This document shows positions 16,357-23,702 of a DNA stretch of 49,264 nucleotides, one piece after another. The notes beneath the pieces are model-generated. The model was not told the DNA's origin and did no database searches. It worked only from the letters and a program-made list of their open reading frames with translations. The position numbers were made by a program, and so were the translations under genes. How positions within the stretch are numbered: position 1 is the stretch's first letter; the number at the start of each line of letters is the position of its first letter. The stretch is from SXOA01 sp051004015. GTDB lineage: Bacteria > Planctomycetota > Planctomycetia > Pirellulales > Pirellulaceae. Location: the NCBI GenBank assembly GCA_051004015.1, contig JBPCKT010000019.1:1-49264 (forward strand), given 5' to 3'.

Positions 16357-17286
16357 TTGTGGTCGCTCGTAGCCGGCAATCTGGCCGGGCTATTGCTCCT
16401 GATTTTTCTGGCCTTCTTCGCGTTTCGCTCGGCTCCAGGGATTCCGTTAATGCACTGGGGTTTCGCTGCGGCGGGGGGAATGGCCTTCGCGCAGGTATTG
16501 TTGCTCGCGCTGTGGACGGCGTTTTACGATCCGAAGTGGCCCGTCCGTTGGCTCGCCATTTCGGCGATCCTGCTGGTGGCCGATTATTGCGCCGTCGTTG
16601 AACTCTCACTCCTTATTCATTGGCACTATGAGCGTCTCTATGCATCCTCAAGCCTTGGCTGGGTGGATGGGATTGCTTATCAACTTTCGATCACTACCGG
16701 TGGGGTGGCGCTGATCGTGGCCTTGGGACTGACGATGTTCTTGCACGCCAGCTGCTGGCCGCTGCGCTCCATGCTCGGCTGGAGGATTGAGTTTGCCGGC
16801 GCAGAGCGGCGTCCCGACTCGGCCCGCCAGTTCAGCATCGTGCAGCTTTTTGCCTGGGTTGGATTCTTCGGCGTCTTTTTCTTCCTGCTGCGCTCGCTGC
16901 TCGTCGAGCAGTGGTTCCTCGGACCAATTCTCCTCTGCGCCATTGGCTCGGTTGCTGCCGCCGTCAGTGTCCTTCCCTGGTTTGTGCTGCTGCGATTCGA
17001 TCGACTAAGAACGCGACAGTTCTTGTTGCTTGGCCTAATTCTTGGCGGAAGTTTGCTGCTGACGTGGATTGAGAAGGAAGTGACGGGATACATGACCGGA
17101 GCTCCGCCGCTGATGGGTCCGAGTTTCTTTGCGGAATATGCGGCCTTCAATCTCACCGTCACGGGAGTCGCCGCCCTGAACCTGTTCATTTTGCGAGCCT
17201 GCGGCGCTCGAATCCGTTCATTCAGAACGATGGAATCTATCGCGGCTCCGAGAGTTGCCGTCATTGCGCCGATTGCCGCGGAATAG
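16357..17286 (+). CDS. polytopic membrane protein, paralogue A of three
   Basis: 309 residues if read from TTG 16357; no ribosome binding site precedes that TTG. A better start may be ATG 16319 with a 1-nt frameshift in the T run. About seven hydrophobic segments are visible. It shares with the proteins at 17347-18348 and 21977-22933 an N-terminal Q-x3-L-x2-W-x2-F motif (AQVLLLALWTAF) and a central RQFSIVQLFAW block before a helix. Function unknown. It lies between the intact isomerase and that gene's fossil tail. Confidence 0.7.
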   Translation: MWSLVAGNLAGLLLLIFLAFFAFRSAPGIPLMHWGFAAAGGMAFAQVLLLALWTAFYDPKWPVRWLAISAILLVADYCAVVELSLLIHWHYERLYASSSLGWVDGIAYQLSITTGGVALIVALGLTMFLHASCWPLRSMLGWRIEFAGAERRPDSARQFSIVQLFAWVGFFGVFFFLLRSLLVEQWFLGPILLCAIGSVAAAVSVLPWFVLLRFDRLRTRQFLLLGLILGGSLLLTWIEKEVTGYMTGAPPLMGPSFFAEYAAFNLTVTGVAALNLFILRACGARIRSFRTMESIAAPRVAVIAPIAAE

Positions 17287-17346
17287 GGAGAGGCGATTCG
17301 CGTTCTCAGCTCCTGCACGCTAGAATCGCAGGGGGGAGATGCCAAC

Positions 17347-18348
17347 TTGAATGTGTCAGAGGAAACACGCCGAGCGTCCAGCACCACCGATCGTCCGGTG
17401 GCGGTCGCCGCGCTGATTTTTGCGAACCTGGCGTTGATCTTGATTCTGCTGCCGATTGCGGAGCACGCGCAGCGATACTTTCGGTTCGGCTGGCCCATGG
17501 GATTGCTTTCCGGCGGTTTGCTGGCCGGTCAGGCCATGTGGTTCACGTTATGGTTTACCTATTCTCGTTCCAGCCTGGCGTTTCGCATGGCGATTCTAGC
17601 CATTATCGGTGTGGTATTTGGAATGGGATTCGTGATCGGCCACTGGGTTGCAACAACGCCCTCCACGCACTGGCATCTGTTCCTTCAGGCGGACCTGAGG
17701 CAACTGGAGAATATGAAGTTTGCCGCCGTAGGCTTCTGGATGTTTGTCTGGCTCGTTTACATTCTGCTGCTTCCCGCCAAACGCTTGCGCGGAATTAGTC
17801 TGGGAAATCCGGCCACGAATGTCGCGCCTCGGCTGCGACCGCATCAGGTCAGTATTTGGGACCTGATGCTGTGGACCTGCGTGGTGATCGTGCCGCTCGG
17901 TGTGGTGCGGATGTTTCTCCTTCAGTATGTGGCCGAAATTATCTTTGATGTGTTGATCGCGGCCGGTTTCGGGCTTGCCTTTGGCCTTCCCGTGTTTCGC
18001 GCCGCGTTTGCCGAGCGGCGCCCCTGGATTTGGTTGGCAGCTTTGGTGGGTGTCACGGTTGTGTTGACCTATGGCATCTACGAGTTTTTCGTCCTACAGA
18101 ATTGGTGGTACTTCAGGCGGTCGAATCCTCAGCCATTCCCCGAAATGCTCATTGTCACGGCCATTGCCTGCCAGGCCATCTACGCCAATTGCTGGGCGCT
18201 CCGCTGGCTGGGTCTGAGGTGGCTGATAGCGCCGAAGCCAGCCGAGGGCCGCTCGTCCGCTGCCGAGCCTTCGCCTCACTTCACCGCCATCGCTCCCCAG
18301 CCGTCAAATTCAATGCCAGAGGATTTGATCGGCGGACATTCTTTGTAA
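17347..18348 (+). CDS. polytopic membrane protein, paralogue B of three
   Basis: 333 residues from a TTG at 17347; GGGGGGAG lies about 8 nt upstream and supports this start. About eight hydrophobic helices. It shares GQAMWFTLWFTY and RPHQVSIWDLMLW with its paralogues. The C-terminal tail AIAPQPSNSMPED is nearly the same as the tail of the paralogue ending at 22933 (PAPQPSNSIPQ). In both, the antisense strand encodes GIEFDGWGA, the end of a DUF695/RraB-like protein. The tail therefore seems to be overprinted on a former convergent gene. Function unknown. Confidence 0.75.
   Translation: MNVSEETRRASSTTDRPVAVAALIFANLALILILLPIAEHAQRYFRFGWPMGLLSGGLLAGQAMWFTLWFTYSRSSLAFRMAILAIIGVVFGMGFVIGHWVATTPSTHWHLFLQADLRQLENMKFAAVGFWMFVWLVYILLLPAKRLRGISLGNPATNVAPRLRPHQVSIWDLMLWTCVVIVPLGVVRMFLLQYVAEIIFDVLIAAGFGLAFGLPVFRAAFAERRPWIWLAALVGVTVVLTYGIYEFFVLQNWWYFRRSNPQPFPEMLIVTAIACQAIYANCWALRWLGLRWLIAPKPAEGRSSAAEPSPHFTAIAPQPSNSMPEDLIGGHSL
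18276..18317 (-). pseudogene. fossil of the C-terminus of a DUF695/RraB-like gene
   Basis: On the minus strand this reads GIEFDGWGAMAVK and a stop. The intact protein encoded at 22870-23613 ends GIEFDGWGAGVVE and a stop. The surrounding DNA matches as well: about 40 of 50 bases agree between roughly 18274-18323 and the corresponding segment near 22870. No upstream part of the gene is recognisable here. It lies wholly inside the 3' end of the plus-strand membrane-protein gene. Confidence 0.75.
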
Positions 18349-18349
18349 A

Positions 18350-18433
18350 TGGTCTCCCGCCGAGCGGCAAGCATTGACGGGGGAAATCGGAACGTCGGCG
18401 TTGCGGAAGGTGCTGGGGCAGGCGAGGATGTAA
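18350..18433 (+). pseudogene. fossil of the 3' end of an isomerase gene
   Basis: In frame, this reads WSPAERQALTGEIG followed by TSALRKVLGQARM and a stop. The intact isomerase ends LWQVPPRQLGEIG, MTALRKILGQAAM and a stop. Over the last 19 codons plus stop, roughly three quarters of bases match, with many differences at third positions. No start codon or upstream coding region is present. It sits directly after the membrane-protein gene ending at 18348. Confidence 0.8.
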
Positions 18434-18484
18434 GAAGTGAGAAGAATATCTCCGCAACCGCGCACCGACGATGAGAATTGACCG

Positions 18485-18970
18485 ATGGCGACGGTATACA
18501 TCGAAACCTCGATTATCAGCTATTTGCGCCCGACTCCCAGCTCTCAAGTTGTCGCCGCCGCGCGGCAGATTATCACTCGCCGCTGGTGGGATGGAGAACG
18601 ACAGAACTATGATTTAGTCACGTCACAATACGTCGTTGACGAGGCGGCGGATGGCGACTCCACCTTGGCAGCAGACCGCCTGAAGGCCCTCGACGGAATT
18701 CCGTTGCTTCCGATTGACCCTCAACTCGGGGGAATTGCCGCCGCGATCATGTCGAGAGCAATTCTGCCGCCCAAGGCCCAAGTAGAAGCATTGCATATCG
18801 CCATTACGGCCCACCATCACATCGACTATCTACTGACCTGGAATTGCACTCACATCGCGAACGCCAGGATTCTGCCTCGGATTCGCGACGTACTTTCGGA
18901 ATTGGGATGCTTTATTCCCATCATTTGTACTCCTGAGGAAATGGTTGACGATGAGTCACAAACCCCTTGA
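18485..18970 (+). CDS. PIN-domain ribonuclease, VapC-like toxin
   Basis: 161 residues. The start MATVYIETSIISYL is the first PIN strand, with Glu7 in the place where many VapC have Asp, as is usual for the VYxETSI subgroup. Further acidic residues occur in YVVDEAADGDS, and the C-terminal DYLLTWNCTHIANA carries the conserved Asp and Asn. It probably cleaves RNA when free of its antitoxin. The next gene overlaps its 3' end by 20 nt and is the likely antitoxin, so the order is toxin first. Confidence 0.85.
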   Translation: MATVYIETSIISYLRPTPSSQVVAAARQIITRRWWDGERQNYDLVTSQYVVDEAADGDSTLAADRLKALDGIPLLPIDPQLGGIAAAIMSRAILPPKAQVEALHIAITAHHHIDYLLTWNCTHIANARILPRIRDVLSELGCFIPIICTPEEMVDDESQTP

Positions 18971-19187
18971 TCGCGATACGACGATTGCAGATATTCACCA
19001 GACGCGCGAGCGCATCTCTGCCAAATTCGGCGGTGACATCGCCGCCATCCTTGAGGACGCACGCCGGCGACAAGAGGAGGGGGGACGCCCAATCTGGAGT
19101 GGAGCGAAAGAGACCCCCAAGGCGAGCCAGCCAGGCGACAAGTCTAATAACCTTGAAGTCGGCGACCAATCGCCCGCCGCTTTGTGA
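18951..19187 (+). CDS. probable antitoxin partner of the PIN toxin
   Basis: 78 residues from ATG 18951 (MSHKPLDRDTTIADIHQTRE); a TTG 6 nt earlier is also in frame. A GAGGAAAT site lies upstream, inside the toxin gene. The protein is small, charged, with a predicted helix (ILEDARRRQEEGG). The segment IHQTRERISAKFGGDIAAIL is typical of small planctomycete/cyanobacterial proteins paired with VapC. It should neutralise the toxin and possibly autoregulate; no DNA-binding motif is clear. The last ~25 residues look disordered. Confidence 0.7.
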   Translation: MSHKPLDRDTTIADIHQTRERISAKFGGDIAAILEDARRRQEEGGRPIWSGAKETPKASQPGDKSNNLEVGDQSPAAL

Positions 19188-19195
19188 TCGTCTTG

Positions 19196-21901
19196 TCATC
19201 CACTAGCAGGCGCACCAATCGCCAATAGCTTTGCCAATGTTTGCGCCAGATTGTCCAGCGCGGCTTTATCCGGCAGCGTGATGGTCAGCCGCGGCTTGCC
19301 GGATGCATCCTGGTCCACGCACTGCTCCAGCCGCGATTTGAGGCCGGAGACGAGTTCGGGCGCGGGTTGACCTGCGTCACTGGCTGAGTTCGCGGCGATG
19401 AGCTCTCCCAGGAACTGGAAGGCGGCGCCGAGCAGTTCGCCCCCGGCGGCGGCTACTCGTTCGCGCTGGGAGGAGGCGAGTTTTTGCGTCTCCTGCTCCA
19501 CCGCCAGCTTGACGGATTCATCCACCGGTGCTTCCTGCTTGGCACCGAGCAGAATCTCCAGCCGCGACTTCAGTTCATCCATGCCGCTGGCGACGTCGAC
19601 TTCGTCCGTTTCCGAATCGACATCTAGGGCCGCCAGGGCCAGGTCCTTCTTGGCCGAGAGTGTGCCGAGCAGGTTTTCCTCGAGCGTCTTTTCGGTGACG
19701 AGCACGTAGACCTGTACCGGCTGGGTTTGGCCCATGCGGTGGGCGCGGCCGATTCGCTGCTCCAGGATGGCCGGGTTCCAGGGAAGGTCCACGTTGATGA
19801 CTGTGTTGGCCGCTTGCAGGTTGAGCCCTTGGGAGCCGGCGTTGGACATGATAATGGCCTTGCACTCGGGATTGTTTTGGAACTCATGGACAATCGCCTG
19901 CCGCTGCTTTTGCGGCACGCTGCCATCGAGCCGCACAAACGGGAGCTTGCGCTGCTTGAGCAGCGGCTCAATGAGGTTGAGCATGGTCGTCCATTCCGAA
20001 AACAGGACCACCTTTCGCCCCTCTTCCTCAAACAGCCGGTCAAACAGCTCGGCCAGGTAATCGAGCTTGGTGGAAAAGCTGGGATCCTTCTTGGTGCAGA
20101 GGAACGAGCTGTCCGCCGCCATCCGGCACATCAGCAGTCCCTGCCGCAGCCGCAGCAGGTCCATCTCGGAGATGAACGCCTTGCGGACGATGCTGGCCAC
20201 AATCCGCATGTTGGTGGCGTGCAATTCAAGCTGCTCGTCGGAGGGCGGAATGCGGATGATCTCGACGGTCCGGGGGGGCAACTCCAGCTTCACACTGTCG
20301 CGCGTGCGGCGGAGCAAGAGCGGCTTCAAATTCTCGCGCAGGGAAGCCAGGTTCTTGTAACCCAGAGTCTTCCCCTTTTCGTCCACCACGCGGTGCTGGT
20401 TGAAGAAGCGAAAACCCGGCCCCAGCCGGCGGTCGTCGATAAACTGCACCACGCTATAGAGGTCATCGAGCCGGTTTTCCAGTGGCGTGCCGGAGAGGAC
20501 GAGGGCAAACGGCGACTTCAGGCACTTGATGACGTTACTCGTCTTGGTCTCGTAGTTTTTGATCCGCTGACCCTCATCTAGAATGATCAGGTCCCACTTG
20601 GCCCGCTCGATGAACAGAATGTCCCGCAGCACCTGTTCGTAATTGCAGGCAGTGAAGAAGCAGTCGCTTTGATACTGGTCGCCGCGGACCTTGGCGCCGC
20701 CGGAAACGAGCTGCACGTCCCGGTCGCAGAACTTGTGGATCTCATTCCGCCATTGCGACTTGAGCGAGGCGGGGCAGACAATAAGCACCTTTTTGATGTT
20801 CGCCTCGCGCGCGAGCATTTCCGCCACGCCGACCGCCTGAATGGTTTTGCCCAGCCCCATGTCGTCCGCCAGGACCGCTCGGCCGGCGCCGACGGCGAAG
20901 GCCACGCCATCCATCTGATAGGGCAATAGCGGCGCTTTGAGCAGTGACTTGCGGAGCGGATGGTTATGCGGGTTAAGCCGAATCTCGGCCACTTTGGCTT
21001 GAATCCGCTGCTGATAGAGCCGCTTCTGGATGAATTCTTCCGCGTCGGGATAGATGGTAACTTCGTAGCCGAGGGCTTCTAATTTGCCGACCTTTTTGAG
21101 CAGCTCGGAATGGCTGGCAATCGCTTTGTTGCGCCACGAGCCGACGAGTGCCTCGGCGTCATCGTTCAGCTTTTCCGGCATCTCCAGCCGCAATTCCATT
21201 TCGCTGCCGTATTTGAGGTGGACGGCGAAATGCTTGGGCTTGAAGGGCTTCTTGCGGGCTTGGGGTGGGAACTTCCGTTTGACTTTTTCCAGCACATGCA
21301 ACACATGCTTGCACGTCCCCAGGGTATTGGTGCGGAAATCGGGGCAACTGCAATAGGACTGGCCTGGCTCCGCGCCGCGGAGGGCCACGCGGTACGTTTT
21401 TCCGGTGAGCGCATTAGTTAAGGTGTAGTCCGTCCAGGGCTGGTCGGCGTCGGCCGCGTGCAGCTTCATTTTCTCGGTCTTGGCCCGCTCCAGCCGGTCG
21501 TCAATCGCTCGCTGCACCAGATCGGCTTCCCGTAGGCTTTCGACCGGCTCCCGCTTCTTCTCCGGCGGAGCCGCCGCCAGACCCAGAGCCGTCTTTTCCT
21601 CCAGGATGAGCGAGAATGCCGCCCCGGCATGAATGCAGGCCCCGGAACATTGGTCGCAGTGCCAGTGCAGCCGCTGCTTGGCTTCGGCCATGGGCGTGAT
21701 CGTGACAATCGCACCGCCCGATTTGAGCCGGAACAAGTCATCCCCCAGGTAGACATCTTCCTCGATTTTGATGTCCCATTTTCCGCCTTGCTGGATGAGC
21801 TTGCGCCCTTCTTCCCCGAGCAGCTTGCAGGCGTCCGTAAAGGTGAGCCGCGACAAGCGGTCGCGAAGAGTGAGTTGCTGTCCTTGCTTGGTCGTCGTCA
21901 T
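19196..21901 (-). CDS. SWIM zinc-finger SNF2-family helicase
   Basis: 901 residues from ATG 21901 (MTTTKQGQQLTLRD), which has AAGGAA 8 nt upstream. The longer in-frame start at 22009 would overlap the divergent gene and has no supporting site. A SWIM zinc finger is visible at C184-x-C186 ... C197-x-H199. SNF2 motif I is DDMGLGKT (346-353), and motif II is DEGQ (442-445). The C-terminal helicase domain contains GSQGLNLQAANTVINVDLPW and RIGRAHRMGQTQPVQVY. SNF2 proteins translocate on double-stranded DNA using ATP; this bacterial subtype has no firmly known substrate. Confidence 0.93.
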   Translation of the reverse strand: MTTTKQGQQLTLRDRLSRLTFTDACKLLGEEGRKLIQQGGKWDIKIEEDVYLGDDLFRLKSGGAIVTITPMAEAKQRLHWHCDQCSGACIHAGAAFSLILEEKTALGLAAAPPEKKREPVESLREADLVQRAIDDRLERAKTEKMKLHAADADQPWTDYTLTNALTGKTYRVALRGAEPGQSYCSCPDFRTNTLGTCKHVLHVLEKVKRKFPPQARKKPFKPKHFAVHLKYGSEMELRLEMPEKLNDDAEALVGSWRNKAIASHSELLKKVGKLEALGYEVTIYPDAEEFIQKRLYQQRIQAKVAEIRLNPHNHPLRKSLLKAPLLPYQMDGVAFAVGAGRAVLADDMGLGKTIQAVGVAEMLAREANIKKVLIVCPASLKSQWRNEIHKFCDRDVQLVSGGAKVRGDQYQSDCFFTACNYEQVLRDILFIERAKWDLIILDEGQRIKNYETKTSNVIKCLKSPFALVLSGTPLENRLDDLYSVVQFIDDRRLGPGFRFFNQHRVVDEKGKTLGYKNLASLRENLKPLLLRRTRDSVKLELPPRTVEIIRIPPSDEQLELHATNMRIVASIVRKAFISEMDLLRLRQGLLMCRMAADSSFLCTKKDPSFSTKLDYLAELFDRLFEEEGRKVVLFSEWTTMLNLIEPLLKQRKLPFVRLDGSVPQKQRQAIVHEFQNNPECKAIIMSNAGSQGLNLQAANTVINVDLPWNPAILEQRIGRAHRMGQTQPVQVYVLVTEKTLEENLLGTLSAKKDLALAALDVDSETDEVDVASGMDELKSRLEILLGAKQEAPVDESVKLAVEQETQKLASSQRERVAAAGGELLGAAFQFLGELIAANSASDAGQPAPELVSGLKSRLEQCVDQDASGKPRLTITLPDKAALDNLAQTLAKLLAIGAPASG

Positions 21902-21976
21902 GACGGAGTTCCTTGAAGTAGTTCCTGGGTTCGGATGCGAGTTACAATATAGCGGGTCGGAATCGGGGAATATAGC

Positions 21977-22933
21977 TTGGCTACAAACAAATTGTCCTCC
22001 ACCATGCAATGGTACAACCTCTTACATTCGACAGCTTTCGGACGCGCCGTCTGCCTTCTCACTCTGGTTGCCATGAATTGCGTACTGCTCGCCGTGGTAG
22101 TTATGGCGGCGTTCAAGTGGCTGTTGGCATATGGCTCCGTTTGGCTGGCGATAGGAGTGCTATTTACGCAAGTCTTTTTGCTCTCGTTCTGGGGTGCTTT
22201 CCGTGGCGGATCCCTCGTAATACGCCTGGGCGCGCCGTTTCTGGCTGTGGTGTCGGGGGGATTCCTGGCGATTGAGCTGATTCCGGTGACCTATAGGGGA
22301 GCAGCGCAGTTTGCCGTCCTGCCGGTTCCGCTGATTATGGCCTACCTGGTTGGCCTTGGCTTGCTGCTGCCATTTCGGTGGTGGTCGGGGAAAACGCTGC
22401 TGTTTACCGGCGAAGAGCCGCCTTCTGGAAGGCCGCGCCAATTTCGCATCGATCAGGTCGCGGCCTGGACGTTGCTCATGGGCGTTACGCTCGGACTCAC
22501 ACCAGCGGCGACGGCGGCTGACCTTGCTGACGTGGATCTGGAAATGGTCCTGCTTGGTCCCTGCATGATCGGATTCCTGGCATTGCTGTCCATCCCTCTA
22601 ATCCGGGGCGTCTTCGCCAGCTCGCGCGTGGTAGCGTGGAGCGTCTGCGGACTGCTGCTCGTGCTGGGAATCGGACTGCTTCTGGGGGGAGCGGTGTGTG
22701 CCCTCTTCTGGCAGAGATATCGCTGGCGGTTTGGGTGGGGTGACTACATGGCCTTGTTGAACCTGATACTTACCCTCCACGGGATCGTGGGACTGACTTT
22801 GCTGGGAAATCTAGCTGTCATCCGTTGGCTGGGAGGGCGATTTGTCGTCCAAGTTGAGCCAGCTCCTCCTCACTCCACCACTCCCGCCCCCCAGCCGTCA
22901 AATTCAATCCCGCAGGTTGCGGCCAGCTCTTGA
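21977..22933 (+). CDS. polytopic membrane protein, paralogue C of three
   Basis: 318 residues from TTG 21977 (GGGGAAT upstream) or 309 from ATG 22004, which has no site. About seven to eight helices. It shares TQVFLLSFWGAF and RPRQFRIDQVAAW with the two paralogues at 16357-18348. Its last 64 nt overlap, tail to tail, the minus-strand RraB-like gene; the tail PAPQPSNSIPQVAASS is read from the antisense of that gene's conserved end. Function unknown. Confidence 0.75.
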   Translation: MATNKLSSTMQWYNLLHSTAFGRAVCLLTLVAMNCVLLAVVVMAAFKWLLAYGSVWLAIGVLFTQVFLLSFWGAFRGGSLVIRLGAPFLAVVSGGFLAIELIPVTYRGAAQFAVLPVPLIMAYLVGLGLLLPFRWWSGKTLLFTGEEPPSGRPRQFRIDQVAAWTLLMGVTLGLTPAATAADLADVDLEMVLLGPCMIGFLALLSIPLIRGVFASSRVVAWSVCGLLLVLGIGLLLGGAVCALFWQRYRWRFGWGDYMALLNLILTLHGIVGLTLLGNLAVIRWLGGRFVVQVEPAPPHSTTPAPQPSNSIPQVAASS

Positions 22934-23613
22934 TTGGCGAGGGATTCGGCATGAATGGCTTCCAAGTCGAGCGGCAGGCGTTTGACGGCGGTGATGGAGC
23001 CGCTGGCGAAGTCTTGCGGGCCGGAGGCATTGTAGCCCCGTTTGGCGAGCTGAGCGGCGGCCCGTTTCAAGCCGTCGGCATTGCCCACGAACGTGAAGTC
23101 CACGTCGTGCGGCTTGGCGGGGTTGGAGCCGGCTTCGAGCAGGGTGTTGACCACGTTCCGGTCCTGAATCCACAACATGTCGCTCGGGCCGGGGCGGATG
23201 ATTTCGTTGAAGAAGTCCCAGCCGTCGTGCTCGGAGACCTCAATCGGGTAATCCTTGTTCTGCTGCATCCACCAGCCGACGGGTGGGCGGAAGGCATCGA
23301 AGCTGGCGAGTTGAAACACAATCTCCCGCGAGCCATCGTGCGTCAGCCGCCCCACCAAGCGGCACACCACGTTCGCCTGCCCCAGCACCTCGCAGAGCTG
23401 GTCTTCCATGCCATACAGCCGCTCGCTTTCCTGGTCGGTCGGCCCGCCGTTTTGGTTGGGTTTTTTGACCGGCACGACGACGCGGGCACAGTAGGGAAAC
23501 TGGAAGCTCAGGTCCTGCTCCGTCGCGTCCACGTCGTACGAAATGAACAGCGGCTTATCCGACGCGAACGTCAGGTACTGGTCCCAGCGGTCATGGACGA
23601 TTTCGGCGGGCAT
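22870..23613 (-). CDS. DUF695 + RraB-like protein
   Basis: 247 residues. The N-terminal ~130 residues (VHDRWDQYLTFASDKPLFIS, then FPYCARVVVPV) resemble DUF695. The C-terminal ~100 (VNTLLEAGSNPAKPHDVDF, AAAQLAKRGYNASGP, ending CGIEFDGWGAGVVE) resemble the RraB fold, where the FDGWG end is typical. RraB in enterobacteria inhibits RNase E; whether this fusion does so in a planctomycete is not shown. The family call rests on motif memory without a search. It converges on, and overlaps, the membrane-protein gene to its left. Confidence 0.7.
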   Translation of the reverse strand: MPAEIVHDRWDQYLTFASDKPLFISYDVDATEQDLSFQFPYCARVVVPVKKPNQNGGPTDQESERLYGMEDQLCEVLGQANVVCRLVGRLTHDGSREIVFQLASFDAFRPPVGWWMQQNKDYPIEVSEHDGWDFFNEIIRPGPSDMLWIQDRNVVNTLLEAGSNPAKPHDVDFTFVGNADGLKRAAAQLAKRGYNASGPQDFASGSITAVKRLPLDLEAIHAESLANQELAATCGIEFDGWGAGVVE

Positions 23614-23702
23614 GGGGGGAATTGTAGCCGACGTTGACCCTTCTTGCCGCCACTACGTAGAATGCGGGTAGGAATCTCTCGTTCGCCCCGCCCGAGGCCA
23701 GA

